This document shows positions 37,214-45,212 of a DNA stretch of 64,000 nt, one piece after another. The stretch is taken from positions 1 through 64,000 of the forward strand of contig CAYQSU010000011.1 in the NCBI GenBank assembly GCA_964420325.1, written 5' to 3'. The first letter of the stretch is position 1, and each line of letters starts with the position of its first letter. The stretch comes from CAYQSU01 sp964420325. GTDB lineage: Bacteria; Pseudomonadota; Alphaproteobacteria; Rhodospirillales; Defluviicoccaceae. The translations under genes and the position numbers were made by a program. The notes beneath the pieces were generated by a model. The model was not told the origin of the DNA, searched no databases, and worked only from the letters and a program-made list of their open reading frames with translations.

Positions 37214-37668
37214 CGCGTGTCTCCCGTTGGCCGAACGGCGCGCCCGCCCGCGGAGGGAAGGCGTCAGCGGACGCGCGTGCGGCCGATTCTCTCGCGTCAG
37301 GCGTTAACGCCGTCTGAACGCAGGCGAGAAACGCGCGGCTGCCTCTCCGGGGCGATAACAATAATGAACGCAATGACCCATCTGGAGGTTGTTCCCCGGC
37401 CTCAAAGCACGGTATGATTGTGGCGAGTGAAAGGCCGGAGTGCCCCCAAACGCACCGTCCGGTACATCTCGACCGAGGCCCTTCCGCCGGCAAGGTTGCC
37501 CCCCCTCCCTTGCCTCCGGCGGGAGGGCCTCATCCGTTCCGCACGGCTCTTGCGCCCCACGCCGCGCCGCCATGCTCTCGGCCGCAACCGAACGCGCCGG
37601 AGAGGAGCCACGCTTGCGAAAGGCGCGCCACGGGATAAAGTGCCGCGAGCAGAGGGGAGCCCGCCTTC
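37214..37668. other. Long intergenic region upstream of thyX
   Basis: This 455-base stretch between the YjfB-like gene and thyX contains no gene I can support. It holds the perfect 12-bp palindrome GGCGTTAACGCC (37300-37311). A possible plus-strand promoter follows, with TTGTTC (37389-37394), 18 bases, and TATGAT (37413-37418). A long imperfect hairpin lies at 37475-37531. If the promoter is right, the thyX transcript has an untranslated leader of about 245 bases that includes the hairpin. Confidence 0.45.
37475..37531. ncRNA. Long imperfect hairpin, candidate structured leader or RNA
   Basis: Three stacked helices can form. GAGGCCC (37475-37481) pairs with GGGCCTC (37525-37531). CCGCCG (37484-37489) pairs with CGGCGG (37517-37522). 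GCAAGG (37490-37495) pairs with CCTTGC (37508-37513). This gives 19 base pairs, with a 2x2 internal loop (TT/GA), a 3-base bulge and a 12-base C-rich loop. It lies in the gap before thyX and is not followed by a T-run, so a simple terminator is less likely. Strand and function are unknown; a repeat element is an alternative. Confidence 0.4.
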
Positions 37669-38607
37669 ATGGACCTGACGCCGGAGCAGCGCGCCGAGAT
37701 CGACGCCCAACGCAGCCAACGCGCCGAGACGCGCCGCGCCACGGTGCCGGCGCTCGAGGAGGTCCTCTACGAGCCGTTTCCGGTCCTCGACCACGGATTC
37801 GTCCGGGTCGTCGACTACATGGGTGACGACGGCGCCGTCGTGCAGGCGGCGCGCGTGTCCTACGGACGGGGCACGCGCCGGGTCAAGGACGATGCCGGGC
37901 TGATCAACTACCTGATGCGTCACCGGCACACCACGCCGTTCGAGATGTGCGAGATCAAGTACCACGTGAAGCTGCCGATCTTCGTCGCTCGACAGTGGAT
38001 CCGCCATCGCACCGCCAACGTGAACGAGGTTTCAGCCCGCTATTCGATTCTCGACAAGGAGTACTACGTTCCATCGCCGGAGCACTTGGCGACGCAGTCG
38101 ACGAGCAATCGCCAAGGCCGCGGCGAGGTGCTGAGGGGGGAAGAGGCGGCGCATGTGCTATCGCTCCTGCAGGCGGACGCCGAGCGCTGCTACGCCCACT
38201 ACGAGGAAATGCTGAACGAGGATCGCCTCGGCAACCGTCTCGACGACCGCCGGGACGGTCTCGCCCGCGAACTCGCGCGGATGAACCTGACGCTCAACAC
38301 CTACACCCAGTGGTACTGGAAGATCGACCTGCACAATCTTCTCCACTTCCTCGGCCTCCGCGCCGACCCGCATGCGCAGTACGAGATCCGCGTCTACGCC
38401 GAGGCGATGCTGCGCACGCTTGAGCTCTGGGTGCCGCTCGTCCACGCGGCGTTCGTCAGCTATCGGCTTGGCGGCCTCCACCTCTCAGGCAGCGCCCTCG
38501 AGGCTGTCAGGCGGATGATCGCAGGCGAAACGGTCACCAAGGAGGACAGCGGCCTCGGCGCGCGCGAATGGCGGGAGCTGACGACGGCGCTCGGGCGCGC
38601 CGAATAG
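37669..38607 (+). CDS. thyX: Flavin-dependent thymidylate synthase
   Basis: A 312-residue ThyX that makes dTMP from dUMP using methylene-THF and FADH2. The signature RHR-x7-S is [11 protein letters not shown] (residues 112-122), with [18 protein letters not shown] upstream and [10 protein letters not shown] just before it. The C-terminal half has [19 protein letters not shown] and [13 protein letters not shown]. About 40 extra residues precede the core, as in other alphaproteobacterial ThyX. The start ATG at 37669 is the conserved position, though the ribosome site is only moderate. Transcription probably begins in the long upstream gap. Confidence 0.97.
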   Translation: MDLTPEQRAEIDAQRSQRAETRRATVPALEEVLYEPFPVLDHGFVRVVDYMGDDGAVVQAARVSYGRGTRRVKDDAGLINYLMRHRHTTPFEMCEIKYHVKLPIFVARQWIRHRTANVNEVSARYSILDKEYYVPSPEHLATQSTSNRQGRGEVLRGEEAAHVLSLLQADAERCYAHYEEMLNEDRLGNRLDDRRDGLARELARMNLTLNTYTQWYWKIDLHNLLHFLGLRADPHAQYEIRVYAEAMLRTLELWVPLVHAAFVSYRLGGLHLSGSALEAVRRMIAGETVTKEDSGLGAREWRELTTALGRAE

Positions 38608-38632
38608 GGCCTCCCCTCGCCGCCTGCGGCCG

Positions 38633-39745
38633 TCACTGGATGACGATGCGCGGCATGGCGGCGGCCCTTTGCACGAGGCTTTCCTCGACCTTCGACCACA
38701 CGCGGTCGGCGATCCGCAGGTACGCGCGGGCGTGCTCGCCGTCCGGGTCGTGGACGACGATGGGCGTGCCGCCGTCCGACGTCTCGCGGATCGCGACGTC
38801 GAGGGGGATGTCGCCGAGAAAGTCCATGCCGAGACGCTCGGCTTCCCGCTTCGCGCCACCGTGACCGAAGATCTCGGTGCGATGGCCGCAGTTCGGGCAG
38901 GTGAAGTAGCTCATGTTCTCGATCAGTCCGAGGACCGGCACGTCCACCTTGCGGAACATGTTGAGCCCCTTGCGGGCATCGATCAGGGCGATGTCCTGCG
39001 GCGTCGAGACGATGACGGCGCCGGCCAGCGGCACGCGCTGGGCCATGGTCAGCTGGGTATCGCCGGTCCCCGGCGGCATGTCGACGACGAGGATGTCGAG
39101 CGGGCCCCAGGCGACATCCCGCATCATCTGCTCCAGCGCCGACTGCACCATAGGGCCGCGCCAGACGATCGGCGTCTCCTCCTCGACCAGGAACGCCATG
39201 GACATCGCCCTGATGCCGAACTTGAGCATCGGGTCGAGCTTGACGCCGTCGGACGAGCGCGGCCCGCCGGAGATGCCCAGCATCCGTCCCATCGACGGCC
39301 CGTAGATGTCCGCATCGAGAAGGCCGGTCCGATGGCCGCGGAGGCCTAAGGCGACGGCGAGGTTGACGGCGGTCGTCGACTTGCCGACGCCGCCCTTGCC
39401 CGAAGCAACGGCCACGATCGCCCTGACCTCCGGCAACAGGTCCATCCGCTGCGGTTGCGGAGCGGCGGCAGGAGCCGGCCGGCTCGCCGGCGACGGCCGC
39501 TCGGCGGTGAGAACCGCCTGCGCCGTCAGCACGCCCGGAAGCTTGTGCACCAGCGCTTCCGCCTGCTTTCGCAACGCCTCCAGCTTGGCACCGCGCTCCG
39601 GGTCGACCTCGAGCATGAAGGCGACGTGTCCGTCCTTGACGCGGAGCCCCTTGACCATGCCGAGGCTGACGATGTCGTCGCCTCGGTCTGGATCGGCGAT
39701 GCAGCGCAGTGCGCCCAACACCTGCTCTTCGGTAATCCCTGCCAT
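38633..39745 (-). CDS. Mrp/ApbC iron-sulfur cluster carrier protein
   Basis: A 370-residue Mrp/ApbC family P-loop ATPase that carries and delivers 4Fe-4S clusters. An N-terminal MIP18-like domain (residues 1-90, ITEEQVLGALRCIADPD) and a Pro/Ala linker lead to the deviant Walker A VASGKGGVGKSTTAVNLA. FTCPNCGHRTEIFG supplies the CxxC that binds the cluster between subunits, and DMPPGTGDTQLT is the switch region. The ATG at 39745 is preceded by GAGGGAG. It is divergent from hflK across a 194-base gap with a clear promoter for hflK, an arrangement common in alphaproteobacteria. Confidence 0.95.
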   Translation of the reverse strand: MAGITEEQVLGALRCIADPDRGDDIVSLGMVKGLRVKDGHVAFMLEVDPERGAKLEALRKQAEALVHKLPGVLTAQAVLTAERPSPASRPAPAAAPQPQRMDLLPEVRAIVAVASGKGGVGKSTTAVNLAVALGLRGHRTGLLDADIYGPSMGRMLGISGGPRSSDGVKLDPMLKFGIRAMSMAFLVEEETPIVWRGPMVQSALEQMMRDVAWGPLDILVVDMPPGTGDTQLTMAQRVPLAGAVIVSTPQDIALIDARKGLNMFRKVDVPVLGLIENMSYFTCPNCGHRTEIFGHGGAKREAERLGMDFLGDIPLDVAIRETSDGGTPIVVHDPDGEHARAYLRIADRVWSKVEESLVQRAAAMPRIVIQ

Positions 39746-39831
39746 GCCCGGTTTCTCCCTCGATTTTCGGCAGTTACAAGCTGCCGCTTCCGCGTCGGCT
39801 GCGCGCCCGCCACTCTTGGCCAACAAAGCGA

Positions 39832-39860
39832 CTGTCAAAACCTTCAATGGGCCTTATATA
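39832..39860 (+). promoter_or_regulatory. Promoter of the hflK-hflC operon
   Basis: CTGTCA (39832-39837) and TATATA (39855-39860) are spaced by 17 bases, each 4/6 to consensus, 80 bases before the hflK ATG. The stretch CTTATATAGG also fits a heat-shock sigma -10 as I recall it, but no matching -35 lies at the right distance. On the opposite strand the same bases give TTGACA toward mrp, without a good -10. Confidence 0.45.
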
Positions 39861-39939
39861 GGAGGGCGTCATGGTGCAGCGCCACGCCCACGGCAGCGCA
39901 GGCAATTATTTTTGAGCGTTTGAAGGAGCGACAACCCGC

Positions 39940-41037
39940 ATGGCTTGGAATCCCAAAGGCGGCCCATGGGGCGGAGGCGGAGGAGGAGGCCCTTGGGGCC
40001 GCGGACCGTCGGCATCGCCACCGCCCGACGTCGAAGAGATTCTGCGCCGAACCCAGGAGCAGTTCAGGCGAATCCTGCCCAGCGGTGCCGGCGGGGGGCG
40101 CGGCCTCGTGCTGCTCGTGGCCGCCGCCCTTGGCATCTGGCTCGTCACCGGATTCTACCGGGTCCAACCCGGAGAGCTGGGCCTCGAGCTCCTGTTCGGC
40201 CGCTTCGTGAAGCAGACGGCACCGGGCCTCAACTACTGGTTCCCGGGCCCGATCGGCGAGGTCATCAAGACCGACGTCGAGCGCACCAGCCAGATCACGA
40301 TTGGTTTTCGCGGCTCGGCGGAGAGCGGCCGCGGAACCGCCGCCCGGGACGTCCCCCAGGAAAGCCTGATGCTGTCGGGCGACCAGAACATCATCGACGT
40401 CGACTTCGTGGTGCAGTGGCGGATCAAGAACGCCGCCGATTTCCGCTTCAACATCCGCGACCCGGAATCGACGGTCAAGCTCGCCGCCGAGAGCGCCATC
40501 CGCGAGATCATGGGGCGCACGCCGCTCGAGGAGGCCCTCACCCTCAAGCGCCAGGAGGTCGATGCCCGCACCAAGGAACTCCTGCAGCAGATCCTCGATG
40601 ACTACGGCTCGGGCGTCCTCATCGCCGAGGTCAAGCAGCTCAAGGTCGATCCGCCGGCCGAGGTGATCGACGCGTTCAACGATGTTCAGCGGGCTCGCCA
40701 GGACCAGGAGCGATCGATCAACGAGGCTCTCGCCTACCGCAACGACATCGTTCCGAGAGCACGCGGTGAGTCGGACCGGATCATCCAGACGGCGACGGGC
40801 TACCGGGAGAAGATGGTGCGCGACGCCGAGGGTGAAGCCCAGCGATTTACGGATGTTTACGCGGCCTATGCACTGGGCAAGGACGTGACGACGCGGCGCC
40901 TCTACCTCGAGCGCATGCAGGAGGTGCTGGGGCGCACCGACAAGGTGATCATCGATTCGAAAGCGGCGGGACAGGGCGTCGTTCCCTATCTGCCGCTGAC
41001 AGAGCTGCAGAGACGCGTATCGGAGGACAGGAAGTGA
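39940..41037 (+). CDS. hflK: HflK, regulator of FtsH protease
   Basis: A 365-residue membrane protein of the SPFH/band 7 family that forms a cage around FtsH with HflC. The N-terminus is Gly/Pro-rich (WNPKGGPWGGGG), followed by one transmembrane helix at about 54-70, the SPFH domain (TGFYRVQPGELGLELLFGR, SGDQNIIDVDFVVQWRI) and a long coiled coil (KELLQQILDDYG to about 330). Its stop overlaps the hflC start by 4 bases (GTGA), so expression is coupled. GAAGGAG precedes the ATG. Confidence 0.96.
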   Translation: MAWNPKGGPWGGGGGGGPWGRGPSASPPPDVEEILRRTQEQFRRILPSGAGGGRGLVLLVAAALGIWLVTGFYRVQPGELGLELLFGRFVKQTAPGLNYWFPGPIGEVIKTDVERTSQITIGFRGSAESGRGTAARDVPQESLMLSGDQNIIDVDFVVQWRIKNAADFRFNIRDPESTVKLAAESAIREIMGRTPLEEALTLKRQEVDARTKELLQQILDDYGSGVLIAEVKQLKVDPPAEVIDAFNDVQRARQDQERSINEALAYRNDIVPRARGESDRIIQTATGYREKMVRDAEGEAQRFTDVYAAYALGKDVTTRRLYLERMQEVLGRTDKVIIDSKAAGQGVVPYLPLTELQRRVSEDRK

Positions 41038-41918
41038 AACGCATTGGCCTCGCGGTAGCCGGAATCGCCGTCGTCGTTGCCGGCATTCTCGGGTTCGGCG
41101 CCATGTTCACGGTTCACCAGACCGAACAGGCGCTGATCCTGCAATTCGGCAACCCTATCCGCGTCATACGGGAGCCCGGCCTGCACTTCAAGCTGCCGCT
41201 GGTTCAGAACGTCGAGTACTACGACCGACGCATCCTGTCCCTCGACCCGCCAGAGCAGGAGGTCTTGCTCTCCGACCAGAAGCGCATCAACGTCGATTCG
41301 TTCGCGCGCTTCCGCATCCTCGATCCCCTGGAGTTCCGCAAGCGAGCCGTGACGCTGGCCAACTTCATCGACGTGTTCGGCGGCAGGCTGAATTCGTCGG
41401 TGCGCGGGGAGGTGGCGAAGGTTTCGCTCGCCGATATGCTGTCCCCCGAGCGGGTGAAGGTGATGGGTCGGATCGCCGCCGAACTGAAGGCGCAGGCGCC
41501 CGACTTCGGCGTCGAGGTCATCGACGTCCGCATCGGGCGGACGGATCTCCCGGAGGCGACCAGCCAGGCGGTCTACAACCGGATGCGCTCGGAGCGCGTC
41601 GCCCAGGCCGCGCAACTCCGTGCCGAGGGCGAGCAGGCGAAGGCTCGGATCCAGGCGGAAGCCGATCGCGACCGGACCATCATTCTCGCCGAGGCCAACC
41701 GCCAGGCACAGATCCTACGCGGCGAAGGCGACGCTCAGCGGACACTCATCCTCAACGACGCGTACGGCCGCGACCCCGAGTTCTTCGACTTCTACCGATC
41801 TCTCGAGGCCTACTCCGCTTTGCAGGGCGAGGGCACGACGATGGTCCTGTCCCCCGATTCGGACTTCTTCCGTTTCTTCTTCAACGAGTCGGGCGTGTCC
41901 GCCTCGCCACGACGGTGA
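41034..41918 (+). CDS. hflC: HflC, regulator of FtsH protease
   Basis: A 294-residue partner of HflK. One N-terminal transmembrane helix (residues 5-22) is followed by the SPFH domain, with VHQTEQALILQFGNPIRVIR and PGLHFKLPLVQNVEYYDRRI, and a coiled coil with EGEQAKARIQAEADRDRTII. The C-terminus has FFDFYRSLEAY and SPDSDFFRFF, as in other HflC proteins. It starts with a GTG overlapping the hflK stop. A DUF2065 gene and degP follow on the same strand. Confidence 0.96.
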   Translation: MKRIGLAVAGIAVVVAGILGFGAMFTVHQTEQALILQFGNPIRVIREPGLHFKLPLVQNVEYYDRRILSLDPPEQEVLLSDQKRINVDSFARFRILDPLEFRKRAVTLANFIDVFGGRLNSSVRGEVAKVSLADMLSPERVKVMGRIAAELKAQAPDFGVEVIDVRIGRTDLPEATSQAVYNRMRSERVAQAAQLRAEGEQAKARIQAEADRDRTIILAEANRQAQILRGEGDAQRTLILNDAYGRDPEFFDFYRSLEAYSALQGEGTTMVLSPDSDFFRFFFNESGVSASPRR

Positions 41919-41963
41919 GCCGCCGATCGCCCGAGGCAGCCGGCGCGGCCTGGGGAGCGGCGG

Positions 41964-42149
41964 TTGGCCGACCTGATCGCGGCACTCGGTCTCGCCTTGG
42001 TCATCGAGGGCGGGGCCTATACCCTCTTTCCGGCGACGATGAAGCGACTGATGATGCAGGTTGTCGGCCAGCCATCCGGCAACCTCAGATCCGCTGGCTT
42101 GGTGGCAGTCGCGCTTGGCCTGCTGGTGGTGTGGGTGGTAAGGGGATAG
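41964..42149 (+). CDS. DUF2065 family small membrane protein
   Basis: A 61-residue protein that is almost entirely two transmembrane helices: LIAALGLALVIEGGAYTLFP and LVAVALGLLVVWVV, with a short basic loop KRLMMQ between. The DUF2065 family is typically encoded just after hflC; its role is not known. The TTG start at 41964 has GGGAG six bases upstream. It lies 45 bases after hflC and 41 bases before degP. Confidence 0.85.
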   Translation: MADLIAALGLALVIEGGAYTLFPATMKRLMMQVVGQPSGNLRSAGLVAVALGLLVVWVVRG

Positions 42150-42190
42150 CAAGACCGCTCTGGCTTGTTTGGTGAAGGGAGACGACAGGC

Positions 42191-43669
42191 GTGAGACCAG
42201 CACACGTCCATCCTGCGATGGCGAGCCCAGGGCTTCGGGGCGTCGCCGCCGCACTGTTTGCCCTGGCATTGATGGCGCCATGGACGGGGGCCGGCGCGCG
42301 CACGGCACCGGACAGCTTTGCCGAGCTCGCAGCCGGCCTGCTGCCGGCGGTGGTCAACATCTCGACGTCCCAGGTGGTGGAGGGGACGCCAGGGATCGAG
42401 ATGCCGATGGTGCCACCGGGCTCGCCGTTCGAAGAGTTCTTCAAGGAGTTCTTCGAGCGCGGCCAGCCCCAGCAGCGCCGTCGGGCGACCTCGCTCGGTT
42501 CCGGTTTCGTCGTTGACGCCGAGGGTTACATCGTCACCAACAACCATGTCATTCAGGACGCCGACGAGATCACCGTCACGCTCCACGACGAGACGCGGGT
42601 TGCCGCCGAGGTCGTCGGCCGCGACCCGAAGACGGACATCGCGGTGCTGAAGATCCAACCGCCGGTCAAGCTCTCGCCCGTCCGGTTCGGCGATTCCGAC
42701 AAGGTCCGGGTCGGCGACTGGGTGATTGCCATCGGCAATCCCTTCGGCTTCGGTGGAACGGTGACCGCCGGGATCATCTCGGCGCGCGGCCGTGACATCC
42801 AGGCCGGTCCCTACGACGACTTCCTGCAGACCGACGCGTCCATCAACCGCGGAAACTCGGGCGGTCCGATGTTCAACCTCGACGGCGAGGTCGTCGGCAT
42901 CGCCACCGCCATCTTCTCGCCGTCCGGCGGCAGCATCGGTATCGGTTTCGCCATTCCTTCCAGCGCCGCCCAGCCGGTGATCCGTCAGCTCGTCGAGCAT
43001 GGAGAGGTGCGCCGCGGATGGCTCGGCGTGCGCATCCAGACCGTCACCGACGAGATCGCGGAAAGCCTCGGCATGAAGGAGGCGGTCGGCGCCCTGGTCG
43101 CCGACGTCATCGAAGGCGGCCCGGCGGCGCAGGGCAGAGTCAAGCGGCGGGACGTCGTCCTCGAATTCGACGGCAAGAAGATCCGGGACATGCGGAGCCT
43201 GCCGCGCATCGTTGCGGATACGGAGGTAGGCAGGACAGTCGCGCTCAAGCTCTGGCGCGACAACGGCGAGGTGACCGTCAACGTCGAGGTCGGCTCCCTC
43301 GAGGAAGGCGAGGAGAAACTGGCGGAGCGAGCGCCCGACCAGCCGGAGGCCGTGGCGGCTCTCGCCATCGACCGTCTCGGCCTTACGCTCTCCCAGCTCG
43401 ACGACACGCTTCGGGAGCGCTTCCAGTTGGGTGACGATGCCGACGGCGTCGTCGTCACCGAGGTGGCGCCCGACGGACCCGCCAGCGCCAGGGGCATTCG
43501 CCCCGGTGATGTGATCGTCGAGGTCAGCCAGGAGGAGATCGCCTCGCCGCGCGACGTCGCGAATAAGGTCGACGAGGCGGCGAAGGAGGGGCGCAAGTCC
43601 GTGCTGCTGCTGGTCGAAGGCCAGGGCGGGCTGCGCTTCGTGGCCGTGCGTCTCGCCGACAAGGGCTAG
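42191..43669 (+). CDS. degP: DegP/HtrA periplasmic serine protease
   Basis: A 492-residue Do-type serine protease and chaperone. A signal peptide (hydrophobic 17-36) exports it to the periplasm. The catalytic triad is His119 (VTNNHV), Asp149 (KTDIAVLK) and Ser223 (GNSGGP). Two PDZ domains follow (about 290-375 and 395-490), with RRGWLGVRIQ at the start of the first. A FEEFFKEFFERG stretch with Gln/Arg tail replaces the LA loop of E. coli DegP. The GTG start at 42191 follows GGGAGA. Placement after hflKC supports a shared role in envelope protein quality control. Confidence 0.95.
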   Translation: MRPAHVHPAMASPGLRGVAAALFALALMAPWTGAGARTAPDSFAELAAGLLPAVVNISTSQVVEGTPGIEMPMVPPGSPFEEFFKEFFERGQPQQRRRATSLGSGFVVDAEGYIVTNNHVIQDADEITVTLHDETRVAAEVVGRDPKTDIAVLKIQPPVKLSPVRFGDSDKVRVGDWVIAIGNPFGFGGTVTAGIISARGRDIQAGPYDDFLQTDASINRGNSGGPMFNLDGEVVGIATAIFSPSGGSIGIGFAIPSSAAQPVIRQLVEHGEVRRGWLGVRIQTVTDEIAESLGMKEAVGALVADVIEGGPAAQGRVKRRDVVLEFDGKKIRDMRSLPRIVADTEVGRTVALKLWRDNGEVTVNVEVGSLEEGEEKLAERAPDQPEAVAALAIDRLGLTLSQLDDTLRERFQLGDDADGVVVTEVAPDGPASARGIRPGDVIVEVSQEEIASPRDVANKVDEAAKEGRKSVLLLVEGQGGLRFVAVRLADKG

Positions 43670-43773
43670 GCCTGTCCGTCGCCCGGCGCAGGCGCGGCGC
43701 CGCCGGCGGCGACACCGCGGACGTGCACACGCAAGTAGGCGGCCGGCAGGGCCGCCATCGAGGGGGAAGGCCC

Positions 43774-45141
43774 ATGGGTGAGGCGATCAAGTACGTTCTC
43801 GGCGAGGACCGCATGCCGCGGTCGTGGTACAACATCGCCGCCGATCTGCCGGCGCCGTTGCCGCCGGTCCTGCATCCGGGAACCGGAGCGCCGATCGGCC
43901 CGGGCGACCTCGCGCCCCTGTTCCCGACCGCGCTGATCGCCCAGGAGATGGCCACGGAGCGCGAGATCGGGATCCCCGAGCCGGTGCGCGACGTCTACCG
44001 GCTGTGGCGGCCGACGCCGCTTTATCGCGCCCGCCGGTTCGAACGCGCCCTCGATACGCCCGCCAGGATCTTCTACAAGTACGAAGGCGTCAGCCCCACC
44101 GGCAGCCACAAGCCCAACACCTCCGTCGCCCAGGCCTTCTACAACAGGGAGGAAGGGATCCGACGCCTGACCACCGAGACCGGCGCCGGCCAGTGGGGAA
44201 CGTCTCTCGCCTTTGCCGGCTGCACCTTCGGCATTCAAGTTGACATCTACATGGTGAAGGTCAGCTTCGAGCAGAAGCCTTACCGGCGTGCGGCGATGGA
44301 AGCCTACGGCGCCCGCTGCGTGGCAAGTCCCAGCGCGGAGACGCGGTCCGGCCGCGAGATCCTTGCCGCCGATCCGAACTGCACGGGCAGCCTCGGCATC
44401 GCGATCTCGGAAGCGGTCGAGGTCGCGGCGCAGCGGGACGACACCCATTACGCGCTCGGCAGCGTGCTCAACCACGTCCTCCTGCATCAGACGGTGATCG
44501 GGCTCGAGGCCATGGAGCAGATGGCGATGGCCGGCGACGCGCCGGACGTCATCGTCGCCTGCACCGGCGGCGGCAGCAACTTCGCCGGCATCGTCTTCCC
44601 GTTTCTCGGACACGCGCTGCGGACCGGCCGGGCGCTCCGTATCGTTGCCGCCGAACCCGCGGCCTGCCCGACCCTGACCCGGGGCGTCTACGCATACGAC
44701 TTCGGCGATACCGCCCATCTCACCCCGCTCCTGAAGATGCGCACGCTCGGTTCGACCTTCGTGCCGGCGGGAATCCATGCCGGCGGCCTGCGCTATCACG
44801 GCATGGCGCCGCTGGTCAGCCACATCCAGGAGCTCGGCCTGTTCGAGCCGAAGGCGTTCGATCAGCTGCCGTGCTTCGCCGCCGGCGTGCTGTTCGCCAA
44901 GGCGGAAGGCATCATTCCGGCACCGGAGGCCAACCATGCCGTCCAGGCGGTGGTCGAGGAGGCGCTGGCCTGCAAGCGTGAGGGCGTGTCGCGGACCATC
45001 CTGTTCAATTTGTGCGGGCACGGCCATTTCGACATGCAGGCCTACGCCGACTACTTCGCCGGCAAGCTTTCCGACCTCCCATACGGAGACGAGGCCCTCC
45101 GGAAATCGATCCGCGCGTTGCCTCAGGTGGCGGCCGGATAG
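43774..45141 (+). CDS. Tryptophan synthase beta-like protein, TrpB2 type
   Basis: A 455-residue PLP enzyme of the TrpB2 subfamily. The PLP-lysine region is KYEGVSPTGSHKPNTSVAQA, the catalytic-loop motif is TGAGQWGTSLA (TrpB1 has AGQHG) and the phosphate cradle is CTGGGSNFAG. TrpB2 enzymes convert indole and serine to tryptophan without a tight TrpA complex; some may act as serine deaminases or use phosphoserine. No trpA or other trp genes are adjacent, supporting a TrpA-independent role. The ATG at 43774 is preceded by GAGGGGGAAGG. The DUF1015 gene follows on the same strand after 71 bases. Confidence 0.9.
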   Translation: MGEAIKYVLGEDRMPRSWYNIAADLPAPLPPVLHPGTGAPIGPGDLAPLFPTALIAQEMATEREIGIPEPVRDVYRLWRPTPLYRARRFERALDTPARIFYKYEGVSPTGSHKPNTSVAQAFYNREEGIRRLTTETGAGQWGTSLAFAGCTFGIQVDIYMVKVSFEQKPYRRAAMEAYGARCVASPSAETRSGREILAADPNCTGSLGIAISEAVEVAAQRDDTHYALGSVLNHVLLHQTVIGLEAMEQMAMAGDAPDVIVACTGGGSNFAGIVFPFLGHALRTGRALRIVAAEPAACPTLTRGVYAYDFGDTAHLTPLLKMRTLGSTFVPAGIHAGGLRYHGMAPLVSHIQELGLFEPKAFDQLPCFAAGVLFAKAEGIIPAPEANHAVQAVVEEALACKREGVSRTILFNLCGHGHFDMQAYADYFAGKLSDLPYGDEALRKSIRALPQVAAG

Positions 45142-45212
45142 CGTCGAACGGCAGCGATTGGCCGGCGACAACCCGTGGTCTCGCAATCCGCCCCGCGGCC
45201 GAGGAGGCACTC

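Noticed and set aside
37300..37311. Palindrome GGCGTTAACGCC upstream of thyX
   Set aside because: Only one copy was seen and no promoter aligns with it, so a chance palindrome is as likely as an operator.
37402..38007. 201-codon minus-strand frame over the thyX start
   Set aside because: It is antisense to conserved thyX sequence and shows no family features.
39853..39862. CTTATATAGG as a heat-shock sigma -10 before hflK
   Set aside because: The only CTTG upstream is 34 bases away, too far for a -35; kept only as a housekeeping promoter candidate.
42440..42490. FEEFF-KEFF repeat-like stretch in DegP
   Set aside because: It is the usual variable LA-loop region of the family, not a tandem repeat.
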